From positions 186,001 to 250,000 of the forward strand of contig JAHIVH010000070.1 in assembly GCA_018816735.1 (NCBI GenBank): 64,000 nucleotides of DNA, given 5' to 3'. This document shows positions 34,858 to 45,458 of the stretch, piece after piece; positions within the stretch are counted from its first letter, which is position 1, and every line of letters begins with the position of its first letter. Source of the stretch: Pseudomonadota bacterium (GTDB lineage: Bacteria > Desulfobacterota > Desulfobacteria > Desulfobacterales > JAHIVH01). Made by a program: the position numbers and the translations under genes. The notes under the pieces were generated by a model that made no database searches, had not been told where the DNA came from, and saw nothing but the letters and a program-made list of their open reading frames with translations.

Positions 34858-37131
34858 ATGGATCAGGAAAATTTCATTAATATAGAAGGTATTGAAAAGA
34901 TTCCCATTCAGATATTTTCTGAAAAGGCGTATCTTGAATATTCAATGTACGTCATTCTGGATCGGGCGCTTCCCACGATCGGTGATGGTTTGAAACCAGT
35001 TCAAAGACGTATCATCTATGCCATGAGTGAACTGGGATTAAAAGCAACAGCCAAATATAAAAAATCAGCCAGAACAGTGGGTGACGTCATCGGTAAATTT
35101 CATCCCCATGGAGACGCTGCCTGTTATGAAGCCATGGTACTCATGGCACAACCGTTCTCCTATCGGTATCACCTGATAGATGGGCAGGGAAACTGGGGGT
35201 CGCCTGATGACCCAAAATCATTTGCTGCCATGAGATATACAGAATCCAAACTCACCCGGTATTCAGAAATTTTATTAAATGAACTGGGCCAAGGCACGGT
35301 TTCGTGGGTGCCCAATTTCGACGGTACGCTAGATGAACCCGCCATCCTCCCGGCAAGACTCCCTAATGTCTTGCTGAACGGTTCAACAGGAATTGCCGTT
35401 GGAATGGCGACAGATATTCCCCCTCATAATCTTCGTGAGGTGGCTGACGCACTGATCCATCTGATTGATCACCCGGATGCAACGGTTGAAACTCTCTGTG
35501 AATTTATCAAGGGGCCGGACTTTCCCACAGATGCTGAGATCATCACGCCTCGTGACCATATAATTGATATGTATAAAACAGGAATAGGAAGCTTAAGAAT
35601 GAGGGCCGTTTATCATCCTGAAAATGGTGATATTGTCATTACAGCGCTTCCCCATCAGGTTTCCGGAGCAAAAGTCCTGGAACAGATTGCCGCCCAGATG
35701 CAAAAAAAGAAACTCCCGATGATCGAGGATCTAAGAGATGAATCAGATCATGAAGACCCCACCCGGCTGGTTATCGTTCCCAAATCAAACCGTGTGGACA
35801 AAGAGGCATTGATGGCCCATCTTTTTGCCACAACAGACCTCGAAAGAACTTACCGGGTAAACATGAATGTGATTGGCCTGAGTGGCCGGCCAAAGGTGTA
35901 CGATCTTTTATCTCTTCTTTCCGAATGGCTTGAATTCAGAAAAGATATTGTTACCAGAAGATTACAGTACAGACTGAACAAGGTGTTGGAAAGGATTCAT
36001 GTCCTGGAAGGACTTTTAATCGCCTACCTTAATATTGATGAGGTCATCGCGATTATCCGTCGTGAAGACAAACCCAAACCTGTTCTGATGGAAAGATTTG
36101 TCTTAAGCGACCGTCAGGCAGAAGCCATCCTTGAAATGAAGTTACGTCATCTTGCAAAACTGGAAGAAATCAAAATTAAAGGAGAGCTTGATGATCTTTC
36201 AAAAGAAAGAGAGGCTTTGGAAAAAATCCTGAACTCCCGCGCCAGATTGCAATCTTTGATTCGAAAAGAATTAAAGGAAGATGCTAAAAATTTCGGTGAC
36301 GACAGAAGATCTCCAATAAAGGTCAGGGACGAGGCAAAAGCATTAAGCCAGGAAGATATAAAACCTGTGGAACCGGTAACAATTATCATGTCAAAAAATG
36401 GATGGGTAAGGCTTGCAAAAGGGCATGATATTGACGGTGAAAAATTAAATTATAAATCCGGAGATGCTTTCAAAATTGCTGTTCAGGGTAAAAGCAATCA
36501 ACCTGCTGTATTTATGGATTCATCTGGCAGAAGTTATTCGTTAAGCACGCACACCTTGCCATCGGCCAGAGGACAAGGGGACCCTTTAAGCGGCCATTTT
36601 AACCTGCCCCCGGGACAAACTTTTGTGACAGCACTCATGGGTGAACCTGAGACGCTTCTTTTTCTTGGAAGTGACGCGGGTTACGGGTTTATGACAGATC
36701 TGGCCAATCTTTACACCAAAAACAGGAATGGCAAAGCATTGATAACCCTGCCCAAGGGATCGAAAATCATACAACCTGTCGTCATAACAAACAAGGAATC
36801 CGACCAGCTTGCCGTCATCACAAATGAAGGCCGAATGTTGCTTTTCCCCCTCAATGAGATGCCGATCCTGCCTCGGGGAAAAGGAAACAAAATCATCCAT
36901 ATCCCCTCAAAGCAAGCAGCCACAAGGGAGGATTTTGTATCCATTTTATTTATCTTGCCCTTGGGCCATTATTTTACCCTGTATTCAGGCAAAAGGACCC
37001 TGACACTCAAACCGGGAAATCTTGAAGAATATAAAGGGAAACGGGGTCAAAGAGGAAAAAAATTGCCCAGAGGATACCAGAACGTGGATCGTGCTGAAAT
37101 CACGGAACCCCAACAGATGGTTCTGTTATAA
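34858..37131 (+). CDS. parC: DNA topoisomerase IV subunit A
   Basis: DNA-cleaving partner of ParE. The N-terminal breakage-reunion domain has the catalytic Tyr in [10 protein letters not shown] and the quinolone-determining region [12 protein letters not shown]. The position equal to E. coli ParC Ser80 is Ala here, while Glu84 is kept. The C-terminal beta-propeller region begins near residue 500 and contains a GYGF-type repeat but no GyrA box (QRRGGKG), which separates it from GyrA. The 757-residue length and the text of the protein are close to gammaproteobacterial ParC. Operon with parE. Confidence 0.94.
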   Translation: MDQENFINIEGIEKIPIQIFSEKAYLEYSMYVILDRALPTIGDGLKPVQRRIIYAMSELGLKATAKYKKSARTVGDVIGKFHPHGDAACYEAMVLMAQPFSYRYHLIDGQGNWGSPDDPKSFAAMRYTESKLTRYSEILLNELGQGTVSWVPNFDGTLDEPAILPARLPNVLLNGSTGIAVGMATDIPPHNLREVADALIHLIDHPDATVETLCEFIKGPDFPTDAEIITPRDHIIDMYKTGIGSLRMRAVYHPENGDIVITALPHQVSGAKVLEQIAAQMQKKKLPMIEDLRDESDHEDPTRLVIVPKSNRVDKEALMAHLFATTDLERTYRVNMNVIGLSGRPKVYDLLSLLSEWLEFRKDIVTRRLQYRLNKVLERIHVLEGLLIAYLNIDEVIAIIRREDKPKPVLMERFVLSDRQAEAILEMKLRHLAKLEEIKIKGELDDLSKEREALEKILNSRARLQSLIRKELKEDAKNFGDDRRSPIKVRDEAKALSQEDIKPVEPVTIIMSKNGWVRLAKGHDIDGEKLNYKSGDAFKIAVQGKSNQPAVFMDSSGRSYSLSTHTLPSARGQGDPLSGHFNLPPGQTFVTALMGEPETLLFLGSDAGYGFMTDLANLYTKNRNGKALITLPKGSKIIQPVVITNKESDQLAVITNEGRMLLFPLNEMPILPRGKGNKIIHIPSKQAATREDFVSILFILPLGHYFTLYSGKRTLTLKPGNLEEYKGKRGQRGKKLPRGYQNVDRAEITEPQQMVLL

Positions 37132-37179
37132 CTATTTTTCCGGTAACCGATGCATATTGTGAAGCCGAGGACATCCTTA

Positions 37180-39861
37180 TTAGGATGATTTCATAATTGA
37201 CGGGATATTTTTTTCAAGGACAGTAAATAGTTCCTGGCTGTCAATGGGTTTTGGGACATAGTCATTCATGCCTGCTTCTGCACATTTATCACGATCTTCC
37301 TGCATGACATTTGCCGTCATGGCAATAATCGGCAAATCATTCATATTTAATTTTTTCCGGATGGTCTCCGTGGCCTCAAGGCCATCCATTTCAGGCATCT
37401 GAAGGTCCATCAGAACAGCATCGTATTTTTTCTCCTGAACCATCCTTACGGCTTCAAGTCCGTTATTCGCTGTATCCACAGAAATTTCTGATGTGGATAA
37501 TATTTCAATGGCCACCATCTGATTGATCATATTATCCTCGACCAGAAGAATGGAGAGGTCTGAATATTTCTTGGGAACAAATGCGCCTGCTGAAGCAGAT
37601 CTGTTTGTCAACGCCATCTCTTTACCGAACAATTCCATGATACTGTCGTAAAGGTGCGACTGTTTTATAGGTTTTACAAGATAGGTGTGTATGCCTATTT
37701 TCCGGGATCGCTCTATTTCCGTCGGGCTGCTTGACGCACTTACAATAATGATCGGTGGCGCTTTAACCCGCCTTTCATTCATTATTAGCTCAGATGCGGT
37801 AATGCCGTCCATGCCGGGAAGTTTCACATCCATTAAAATCAGGCCAAAACGATGTCCGGCAATTGACTTTTCATAAAGGTCCAATGCTTTTTCTGCTGTA
37901 TCTGTAACTTCCGGAAGAAAGCCGAATGACTCTAAAAAACGGGTCAGGACCTCGGATGTGGAACGGTTATCTTCCACAAGAAGCGCCCTTATATTTTTCA
38001 AGTCACCGGGCACAACATACTCTGTGGGAAAATTTTCCGGAGGAACTTTGAATTTGGCTGTAAAATAAAAACTGCTCCCTTTTCCAATAGCACTTTCAAC
38101 CCAGATTTCACCGCCCATCATTTGAATAATTTTTTTGCAGATCGTCAAACCAAGCCCGGTACCCCCATATTTTCTCGTTGTTGATCCATCTGCCTGTGAA
38201 AAAGCATCAAACAGTTTATCATGAACTTTAGGATCGATTCCTATGCCCGAGTCCTTGACTGTAAAAAGAAGCTCTATTGCCCCTTTGCTATCAAACAATT
38301 TCTTGATCGCAATGACAATTTCACCTTTTTCGGTGAATTTGAAGGCATTGGATGTGATATTTGCCAAAACCTGTTTTAAACGCATGGGATCGGCAATCAG
38401 TTGGTATGGTACCTCGGAAGAGACATCGACGATAAACTCTATCTGTTTTTCCTGCACTTTTTCCAAAAACATATCCGAGACATCTTCCACCAGATCCCTT
38501 ATAATAAATGGGATTTTTTCAAATTCCAGTTTGCCGGCTTCAATTTTTGAAAAATCCAGGATATCATTAATCAGTGACAACAGAGATCTTCCGGATGATC
38601 TCACGATGCTTAAGTATTCTTTTTGCTTACGGTTCATTTCCGTATTCAGCATCAAATCACTCATGCCAATAATGGCATTCATGGGCGTTCTGATTTCATG
38701 GCTCATATTGGCAAGGAATTCGCTTTTGGCCTTGGCAGAAGCATCCGCAGCTTCTTTTGCTTTTAAAAGCTCTGCGGTTCTTTCCTCTACGCGCTGCTCA
38801 AGTTCATCGTGGGCTTTTTTGAGTGCGCGTTGCGCTTTTCTGTTTTCAGTGATGTCGCTTGCAATCACACAGATCAATTTTTTTCCAAAATGTTCAAGAA
38901 GAGCGACACTCTTCATTACCGGGAAAGTAACGCCATCCTTTTTCTTGTGTTCGGATTCACCGGAATAGGTTTTTTCATTTTTTACAACATCATTGAATAT
39001 GGCGAGTTCCTCTTTGAGCTGAGGACGCTTGAAAAAACGGGCAAGATTCCAGCCCCGAACCTCTTCTTCCTCATACCCATGCATGGTGGCCCAGGAACTG
39101 TTCATTAAAATAATATTTCCATCCAGATCCAGAACAGCAACACCATTGACAGACTGCTCGACAGCCTTTTCAAGAATAAAGGTTTTTTCAAGAGGTTTGC
39201 TGATAGACCGCGACACGACGAGATAGACAAGGCTCAATGCAAGAATAACGACAACAAAAAAAATGACCATATTCAAATATCGCTGTTGCCGGTTGATGGT
39301 CCTTACTGAAGATAATTCCGTATTCAGGCCATCTGAAAACATTTTGGAAATAGCAACAAGCTCATCCTGGAGTTCACGGGATACATTGGCCAGTTGGGCA
39401 GCTTCATTCTGAATGGCCTCAAGTTCATCATCCGGAATATTTTCCCAGGGATTACTAAGAACGCTATAGGCTTTTTGTGCGCCATCGGTAAATGTTTTAA
39501 TATTTTTAACAACGTCTGTTATCAGGGTCTTTGTCTGCACATCCCATTCCCTTATCTTTAAAATAGCATCCAAGGAATTACAGACTTCAACCGATTTGTT
39601 ATAGGCCGACTCAAAAAGCGTTTCATCACCGAACAGAACGCCATTTTTGTAAAGTTTTAATTGCTCGTTAAAGGAAAGGACGGCAAGCTGACTGTACTTT
39701 GCTGAAGGAAACCACTGGGCGGATACATAAAGCAATCTGGATTCTGTCTGGCGTCCAAGTAAAAAGCCAACCATCATGGATATAAAATAACCAAAAACAA
39801 GAATACTTAAACTCAGCCATATTTTAGTTGAAATACGAACAGGTCGTTTCATCTTAGTCAA
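37180..39861 (-). CDS. Membrane hybrid histidine kinase with PAS and two receiver domains
   Basis: An 893-residue sensor. Two membrane helices (about 14-34 and 195-216) bracket a ~160-residue periplasmic helical domain of four-helix-bundle type. After a linker come PAS (about 230-345, GVAVLDLDGNIILMNSSW), coiled coil, HisKA with FLANMSHEIRTPMNAIIG, HATPase (DSGIGI, GTGLGLTICKKI), receiver 1 (LLVEDNR, LILMDVKLPGMDG) and receiver 2 (LLVEDNM, AVLMDLQMPEMDG). Both receivers keep their Asp and Lys residues. There is no histidine phosphotransfer domain, so phosphate must pass to a separate protein. It converges with parC, and a small CATCCT/AGGATG hairpin overlaps its stop. Confidence 0.93.
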   Translation of the reverse strand: MTKMKRPVRISTKIWLSLSILVFGYFISMMVGFLLGRQTESRLLYVSAQWFPSAKYSQLAVLSFNEQLKLYKNGVLFGDETLFESAYNKSVEVCNSLDAILKIREWDVQTKTLITDVVKNIKTFTDGAQKAYSVLSNPWENIPDDELEAIQNEAAQLANVSRELQDELVAISKMFSDGLNTELSSVRTINRQQRYLNMVIFFVVVILALSLVYLVVSRSISKPLEKTFILEKAVEQSVNGVAVLDLDGNIILMNSSWATMHGYEEEEVRGWNLARFFKRPQLKEELAIFNDVVKNEKTYSGESEHKKKDGVTFPVMKSVALLEHFGKKLICVIASDITENRKAQRALKKAHDELEQRVEERTAELLKAKEAADASAKAKSEFLANMSHEIRTPMNAIIGMSDLMLNTEMNRKQKEYLSIVRSSGRSLLSLINDILDFSKIEAGKLEFEKIPFIIRDLVEDVSDMFLEKVQEKQIEFIVDVSSEVPYQLIADPMRLKQVLANITSNAFKFTEKGEIVIAIKKLFDSKGAIELLFTVKDSGIGIDPKVHDKLFDAFSQADGSTTRKYGGTGLGLTICKKIIQMMGGEIWVESAIGKGSSFYFTAKFKVPPENFPTEYVVPGDLKNIRALLVEDNRSTSEVLTRFLESFGFLPEVTDTAEKALDLYEKSIAGHRFGLILMDVKLPGMDGITASELIMNERRVKAPPIIIVSASSSPTEIERSRKIGIHTYLVKPIKQSHLYDSIMELFGKEMALTNRSASAGAFVPKKYSDLSILLVEDNMINQMVAIEILSTSEISVDTANNGLEAVRMVQEKKYDAVLMDLQMPEMDGLEATETIRKKLNMNDLPIIAMTANVMQEDRDKCAEAGMNDYVPKPIDSQELFTVLEKNIPSIMKSS

Positions 39862-40210
39862 TTACAAATAAATTTTGCGCTCATTGCCGGCTCCTCCCCA
39901 GTTATTCCGAGGATACCATTGTGAACAAACGTTATTCAGGATTATGAAATAAATGCACAGACACTATCACAAATTTTATTATATTGAAACCAATATCTAT
40001 TTTCGGTCCCAAAAGTTCTTAAATACATTTCTAATATTAAAAAATTGACAAACCATCTTCACATATCATACTTATCATACCCAGTTCATTTGATTTGCCC
40101 TGATTTTCTCCGGTTATATTAAAGATTAAACAAAAAAACGACTGAAAACCAAAAAGAATTGAGTTTGATGCTATGCTTGAAAATGTCCTTAAAAAAAAGC
40201 TCGAATAAAT
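39862..40210. other. 349-base intergenic region between divergent sensor kinase and radical SAM genes
   Basis: AT-rich divergent region. On the plus strand a promoter-like pair is seen at 40045-40073. A nonapeptide-size frame ends just before the radical SAM start, without support. Nothing else recognised. Confidence 0.4.
40045..40073 (+). promoter_or_regulatory. Putative sigma70 promoter of the B12-type radical SAM gene
   Basis: TTGACA (40045-40050) with ATACTT 17 bases later (40068-40073). The -35 is perfect, the -10 weak. It leaves a leader of about 130 bases. Confidence 0.4.
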
Positions 40211-42004
40211 ATGGCCAGTAATTACTGTATTGTATATACCCCCCTAATATTTGATTTAATGGCGCTGGTTGAAAAAAAAGACCTGTCCTTTTCAGATCTC
40301 TTTTTATATATTTCAACACAAGATATTGCGCAGCTGAATCAAAATAACTACCTGAATTATCTTGAATTTGACAAAAGCAAAGAACGACTTGGCTTAATGG
40401 AATACAGCGGAATGGAGTTTTATGCACTGTATTATATCGCCAACCAGATTGCTGCTGTTGACCCGGGCATGAGAGTGCATATCTCTGATGGCAAGAGAAA
40501 AACCGTGGGCGATATTATAAAACAAGAAAAAAGCAGGCCGTTTGCCGTCTTTATCTCAACCTTGAGCGCCAATTTCCCTGCATCGGTTGTATCCTCGATT
40601 ATTCTGAACCAGGCTAAAATACCTGTCATTTTGGGAGGCATACATATTTCCGCCCGGCCAGGCGATGCTGACATATTCATTAAAAAACAACTCTCTTATC
40701 CTGACCTTTTTGCAATTGTAAGGGGGCCAGGGGACTCACATGTCATCCGTTCAGTCATAAATGATATTAAAAACAACCGTTTAAAATCGGAATACCTGGG
40801 CAGGATAACAATTGAAAACGGTGTATGGGGTCGACAAAATATCATTGCCCCTCCCAGACCGAAAGTCCCTTTTCTTAAGAAATTTCCGCTTATAGGGTCT
40901 TATTTGGAAAAAAATATCAGAGCAGTAATGGCCACACCGTATCTGGGTTGTCCCTATTCATGTAATTTCTGCTCCATATCTACCTTACCCAAAAACCAGC
41001 GAACATTTATTTCAAGAGATCCGGATGATTTCATCAATGAAATCCTTGCTCACCAAAAAAATGGCGTAAACTTGTCAAACCGGTATTTTATGTTTTTACC
41101 GGACAATCTTCTTCTTGGAGGAAGCTATCTGGAAAAGCTTCTGGATAAACTCATTGCTGCCAAGCTGAAAATTAACTATGCCACGCAGATCAGTATAGAT
41201 GTTGCAAAACAAAAAAATTTATTGAAAAAACTCAGGCTCTCAGGTGCCACTCATTTTCTGATTGGTTTTGAATCACTGATCATAGACAACCTTGAATTTA
41301 TTGGCAAAAGTGTTGCCAATGAAATCAAGAAAAGAAACATGAGTGTTGCGGAGTACTATACCGAGCAAATTCAAACGATAAAAAAATACGGCATTTCCAT
41401 TATCGGCGCCTTTATTTTTGGCTTGCCATTTGATTATTTTCACTCGTTTGATGATCATTCGGGAAAAGACATTATTCGATTCTGCCATCAAAACAAAATT
41501 GGGATTCAGGCTGCCTGCCTGAATGATCTTCCCGGATCAATCAATTTTCAGGAGAGCCAGAAGCACCACACATATCTTTATGGGAAAAAGGAGACGTTTC
41601 AATATCTGGCTGGCCTTACAACAGCTGATCTTACCGAATGCAACAGGGAAATGCCATCATCACTTCAAAAAAGCCCTCTTGCCGCTTTCTATATGGCCTA
41701 TGATACCATTTCAAAAACCAATTCCGGGATACGAGCCATTATTAACAGCTTTTCCCTGACTGGACGGACATTGATGTCCCCAACCATAAAGGCAAAATTC
41801 AGTCTGAAAGAAAAGGGTTACGATTTGCTTGGACTTTTTGCATATATACTGGCCACTTTAGGTTATGGTGAACATTTCAAAAGCACTGCTTATTCCCGAA
41901 ATAGCGTTGAAGGTATTTTTATAAGACTCTATAAAAGAGAAAAAAATCTGAAAATTAAAAAAATGTTTAAAAAATACGTGCAAAATTTCCTTCATCATTC
42001 ATGA
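40211..42004 (+). CDS. Cobalamin-binding-type radical SAM protein of unknown function
   Basis: A 597-residue protein. The N-terminal ~190 residues look like a B12-binding Rossmann domain (FAVFISTLSANFPASVV, IPVILGGIHISARPGD). The radical SAM core starts with LGCPYSCNFCSI (CxxxCxxC, about residues 247-254). The pattern THFLIGFESL and GAFIFGLPFD is typical of the B12-binding radical SAM superfamily (methylases and ring-forming enzymes). The C-terminal ~180 residues are not recognised. The ribosome-binding site is weak. It is a single-gene unit with its own terminator (42093-42132), so the substrate cannot be inferred from neighbours. Confidence 0.85.
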   Translation: MASNYCIVYTPLIFDLMALVEKKDLSFSDLFLYISTQDIAQLNQNNYLNYLEFDKSKERLGLMEYSGMEFYALYYIANQIAAVDPGMRVHISDGKRKTVGDIIKQEKSRPFAVFISTLSANFPASVVSSIILNQAKIPVILGGIHISARPGDADIFIKKQLSYPDLFAIVRGPGDSHVIRSVINDIKNNRLKSEYLGRITIENGVWGRQNIIAPPRPKVPFLKKFPLIGSYLEKNIRAVMATPYLGCPYSCNFCSISTLPKNQRTFISRDPDDFINEILAHQKNGVNLSNRYFMFLPDNLLLGGSYLEKLLDKLIAAKLKINYATQISIDVAKQKNLLKKLRLSGATHFLIGFESLIIDNLEFIGKSVANEIKKRNMSVAEYYTEQIQTIKKYGISIIGAFIFGLPFDYFHSFDDHSGKDIIRFCHQNKIGIQAACLNDLPGSINFQESQKHHTYLYGKKETFQYLAGLTTADLTECNREMPSSLQKSPLAAFYMAYDTISKTNSGIRAIINSFSLTGRTLMSPTIKAKFSLKEKGYDLLGLFAYILATLGYGEHFKSTAYSRNSVEGIFIRLYKREKNLKIKKMFKKYVQNFLHHS

Positions 42005-42092
42005 GGATGAATTCATATAAAAAATCAAAAAAAACCTGGTCCCATCCGGGTGAATATATTAAAATATTAAACAGTTAAAAAATTATGTCCCG

Positions 42093-42132
42093 GTCAGAAG
42101 GACGTCTTTCGAAAAAGAATTCTGACTTTTTT
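42093..42132 (+). terminator. Rho-independent terminator after the B12-type radical SAM gene
   Basis: Stem GTCAGAA (42093-42099) with TTCTGAC (42120-42126), extended by an internal TCTTT/AAAGA helix, followed by six T. It lies 90 bases after the stop. Confidence 0.75.
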
Positions 42133-42152
42133 AAGAACGGTCAATTTTGAAA

Positions 42153-42180
42153 TTGACATCAATCATTTATTCGTTATTAT
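42153..42180 (+). promoter_or_regulatory. Putative sigma70 promoter of the acidic protein gene
   Basis: TTGACA (42153-42158) and TATTAT (42175-42180) 16 bases apart: a strong match. It lies immediately after the preceding terminator and about 70 bases before the start codon at 42256. Confidence 0.6.
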
Positions 42181-42255
42181 GATAGCCCTTTATTTGAGAT
42201 TTCCTTATAAGGGACAAAATAACACATTCATGCCATACAGGAGCAGGAGACACAT

Positions 42256-42735
42256 ATGAAGCAAAAATTTTTGCTTTTAAAAAGCGAAGATCATACCGAG
42301 TTAATTATCAGAGAACTGGCAGAGCTGGACACAGGAAAATACTCCCTGATCTGTGAAGAAAAGCACGCTTCAGATGCAATAAAAAAGGCTATGGAGACCC
42401 CGAACCAGATCCTTGACATGTTAAGATCAAACAATATGTTTCCCCCGAACCATATGATTCATCAAATCATCAGATCGATAATGGAATTGTTCGCTGAAGA
42501 GGGCAAGGATTCCGTGGAATTGTTTTTTGACGATATAGAACATATTACCAATGAGGGAGAAAATATCTTTAATATTGATGAAGAAGATAATGAAACCGCC
42601 GCCATTGATAATCTTCTGGAGGAAGAGATTGATGAGGACTTCATTGATGAGATAGATGTAAAAACAGATGACCCTATAGATAATTCTATTGAGCAGATAT
42701 CCATAGATGACACTTTGGGTGATGAAGACGAATAA
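42256..42735 (+). CDS. Acidic protein of unknown function
   Basis: A 159-residue soluble protein. The first ~95 residues look folded (MKQKFLLLKSEDHTELIIRE, then ILDMLRSNNMFPPNHMIHQI). The last ~60 are extremely acidic (repeated DEED, EEEIDED and similar, ending GDEDE) and probably disordered. No cysteine-rich motif or membrane segment. A GGAG site precedes the ATG. It has its own strong promoter and terminator, so it is probably well expressed. I do not recognise the family; an acidic-tail binding partner or ribosome/nucleoid-associated role is conceivable but unsupported. Confidence 0.75.
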   Translation: MKQKFLLLKSEDHTELIIRELAELDTGKYSLICEEKHASDAIKKAMETPNQILDMLRSNNMFPPNHMIHQIIRSIMELFAEEGKDSVELFFDDIEHITNEGENIFNIDEEDNETAAIDNLLEEEIDEDFIDEIDVKTDDPIDNSIEQISIDDTLGDEDE

Positions 42736-42763
42736 ATAAAGCAGTGGCTGTTATCATGCCTTG

Positions 42764-42800
42764 AAGGGTTATGGATTTTTTTCTCCCTGACCCTTTTTTT
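42764..42800 (+). terminator. Putative terminator after the acidic protein gene
   Basis: AAGGGT (42764-42769) can pair with ACCCTT (42790-42795), followed by a run of T. Six-base stem with a long loop. Confidence 0.55.
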
Positions 42801-42840
42801 AACCCCTTTCATTAACCATTCTTGTTTTTCAACACACCCT

Positions 42841-42869
42841 TTATTGTGACAATCATTTGCGACTATAAT
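42841..42869 (+). promoter_or_regulatory. Putative sigma70 promoter of argS
   Basis: TTATTG (42841-42846), 17 bases, then a perfect TATAAT (42864-42869), about 100 bases before the argS start. Confidence 0.5.
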
Positions 42870-42974
42870 GCTTTCTTGACTTGATCTGTAAAAATCTTTA
42901 TGAAGTGAGCGTATTTATAGTCATTTGAAAAGACATTGATCGTAAAAAAACGGGATAGGGGGGCGAACGATAAC

Positions 42975-44642
42975 ATGAAAAAAAGTATAAAAAATATAGT
43001 AGAGAACGCCGTTAAAAAGGCTATTCAAAATGGCGACATGCCAGTTCCCATCAGTCCCGACGCTGAAATCGAAGCGCCTAAAATAGATTCTCACGGCGAC
43101 TTTTCATCAAATATAGCCATGGTCATGGCATCTGCCCAGAAAATGCCCCCCAGAAAACTGGCGGAGATTATCATTAAAAATATTGAGGGCCCCGATACCA
43201 TTCTGGCCCGCATTGAGATCGCTGGCCCGGGTTTCATGAATTTTTTCATTAACGAAGCTGCATGGCACCCTGTTTTAAAGAAAATTCATCATGATGGTGA
43301 CCGCTTTGGATCGTCATCAATAGGAAAAGGAAAAAGAGTTCAGGTTGAATTTGTAAGCGCCAACCCTACCGGTCCTTTACATGTAGGTCATGGCAGGGGA
43401 GCAGCCGTGGGCGATGCTGTTGCCAATATTCTGTCATTCTGCGGTCATGATATCAAACGTGAATATTATATCAACGACTCCGGCAGACAGATCCAGACAC
43501 TGGGTCGATCTGTCTTTCTGAGGCTCCAGGAGTTTTTGGGGGAATCTATCGTTTTTCCGGATGATTGCTATCAGGGCGCTTACATCAAGGACATTGCGCG
43601 AACCGTTCTTGAACATCATAAAACCGATCTTGATGTCTGCAATGAGCAAGAAAAAATTACATTTTGTGCGACATTTGCCGCCCAAAACATATTGGAAGGC
43701 ATTAAATCCGACCTGTTATCTTTTGGTGTGACATTTGACCTCTGGTATAGCGAACAAAGCCTGTTTGATAATGGCAAAGTAGAGGCAGCACTCAACGAAT
43801 TCAAGGGAAATGGTCATATTTATGAAAAAGATGGTGCTCTATGGTTTAATACCTCCCGATATGGTGACGAAAAAGACAGGGTTGTTGTAAGAAACAATGG
43901 GCAGACAACCTATTTTGCGTCTGATATTGCCTATCATCAGGATAAATTTAAGCGAGGGTTTGATAAGGTCGTCGATGTATGGGGTGCAGATCATCATGGC
44001 TATATTCCACGGTTAAAGGCATCCATTGAAGCCTCCGGGAAAGACTGTGACCAGTTTCATGTTATTCTGATTCAACTCGTCAATCTTTTACGGGCAGGTG
44101 AGCCAGTTGCCATGTCTACACGGTCAGGAGAATTTGATGCCCTTTGCGATGTGATCAATGAAGTCGGGAAAGATGCGGCCAGATTTATTTTTCTGAGCAG
44201 GCACTATGAGAGTCCGCTTGATTTTGATCTGGAACTGGCCAAAAAGAAATCAAATGATAATCCGGTTTACTATGTACAGTACGTTCATGCCAGAATTGAA
44301 AGCATTATTCGAAAGGGAAAGGAAGAAAACGTCGCTGGAGATATGACATACAACGATCAGCTATCCACAGTTCTAAATGCGCCGGAAGAGATAAAAATGC
44401 TCAAAATTCTTGCCAGATATCCGGAAGTTGTGGAATACAGCGCGATCCATATGGAGCCCCATCGAATTACGTTTTACCTGATGGAACTTGCATCTGCATT
44501 CCACGGTTACTATAACAAACTGAGAGTTCTTACCGATGATCCGTCACTGACATCTGGAAGACTTTATCTAATCAGGGCTGTTCAGCAGGTTATCAAAAAT
44601 GGTCTCGTTCTTTTGGGAGTATCAGCCCCTCTTTCTATGTGA
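42975..44642 (+). CDS. argS: Arginyl-tRNA synthetase
   Basis: Class I synthetase for tRNA-Arg. It shows the N-terminal Add1-type domain, the HIGH-type [16 protein letters not shown] (about residues 125-140), the Rossmann core with [14 protein letters not shown], and a C-terminal DALR anticodon-binding domain ([25 protein letters not shown]). The KMSKS motif is degenerate (MSTRSG), usual for ArgRS. I use the ATG at 42975 (555 residues); an in-frame TTG 39 bases upstream has no support. A purine-rich AGGGGGG lies about 12 bases upstream. The SPOR gene follows after 51 bases. Confidence 0.96.
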   Translation: MKKSIKNIVENAVKKAIQNGDMPVPISPDAEIEAPKIDSHGDFSSNIAMVMASAQKMPPRKLAEIIIKNIEGPDTILARIEIAGPGFMNFFINEAAWHPVLKKIHHDGDRFGSSSIGKGKRVQVEFVSANPTGPLHVGHGRGAAVGDAVANILSFCGHDIKREYYINDSGRQIQTLGRSVFLRLQEFLGESIVFPDDCYQGAYIKDIARTVLEHHKTDLDVCNEQEKITFCATFAAQNILEGIKSDLLSFGVTFDLWYSEQSLFDNGKVEAALNEFKGNGHIYEKDGALWFNTSRYGDEKDRVVVRNNGQTTYFASDIAYHQDKFKRGFDKVVDVWGADHHGYIPRLKASIEASGKDCDQFHVILIQLVNLLRAGEPVAMSTRSGEFDALCDVINEVGKDAARFIFLSRHYESPLDFDLELAKKKSNDNPVYYVQYVHARIESIIRKGKEENVAGDMTYNDQLSTVLNAPEEIKMLKILARYPEVVEYSAIHMEPHRITFYLMELASAFHGYYNKLRVLTDDPSLTSGRLYLIRAVQQVIKNGLVLLGVSAPLSM

Positions 44643-44693
44643 AAATTAAAGTTTCATTGTTATGGATAAAAATTAAGAAAGCCTTTAAAAAAA

Positions 44694-45437
44694 ATGACCC
44701 ATAAACTGAAAAAAAAGGCCACCTTGGATAACTTACCCCACAAAAATCCCTGGGGATGGATCTGTGTTTTTTTTCTCGTTTCCGGAAGCATGTTTTTTCT
44801 GGGTATCCTTGTGGGAAGGGGTACAGCCCCTTTGAAATTCGACATTGATGAACTGCAACAGGAACTATCCAGTTTTAAAAAGACCTTTACCATTGAAAGC
44901 ACAGAAACAAGGCCGGAAAAACTCTCCGATCAACCTGAACTCGAATTTTTTGATGCACTGAAACATGATGGGGATGACAAGGAACTGAATATAAAAATAA
45001 TCAAACAGGCACCGTTACCCATCTCAAAAGAAGACTATGAACCGCAGCCCGAAAGCGAATCCGCAGAGGATAAAAATGACATTGCCCCGGACACCCAAAT
45101 CACCACACCAATTAAAGAAGACAAGGGCCTTCTCTCAACAGAACAGACAAAGCTGCCTCCGCCCGCCGAAAATGAAAAAACGATTCCTGATAACCTTGAA
45201 AAAGATGGCCGATATACGATTCAGGTAGCGGCATTCAGACAGGCAGATGACGCAGACCGCCTTGTAAAAAAACTGTCATCAAAAGGATATCACGCATACA
45301 GGAGTATCGGAAAAGTAACAGACAAGGGCATCTGGTTTCGCGTTCGGATAGGGGCATATGGAAAGCGCGAACAGGCAAAGCCTGTACTTGAACGGCTTGA
45401 AAAAGATAAAATAAAGGGCATTTTGCTCAACAAATAA
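44694..45437 (+). CDS. SPOR-domain membrane protein
   Basis: A 247-residue inner-membrane protein: short cytoplasmic N-terminus, one membrane helix (about 21-42, WGWICVFFLVSGSMFFLGIL), a long Pro/Glu/Lys-rich periplasmic linker, and a C-terminal SPOR domain (about 170-245, YTIQVAAFRQADDADRLVKKL...WFRVRIGAYGKREQA). SPOR domains bind glycan strands lacking stem peptides at division septa, so a role in cell division or wall metabolism is likely. It lies between argS and gatC on one strand; the argS-SPOR pairing is common in deltaproteobacteria. Confidence 0.88.
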   Translation: MTHKLKKKATLDNLPHKNPWGWICVFFLVSGSMFFLGILVGRGTAPLKFDIDELQQELSSFKKTFTIESTETRPEKLSDQPELEFFDALKHDGDDKELNIKIIKQAPLPISKEDYEPQPESESAEDKNDIAPDTQITTPIKEDKGLLSTEQTKLPPPAENEKTIPDNLEKDGRYTIQVAAFRQADDADRLVKKLSSKGYHAYRSIGKVTDKGIWFRVRIGAYGKREQAKPVLERLEKDKIKGILLNK

Positions 45438-45458
45438 AGATTTTTTTTGGAGAAGGAC

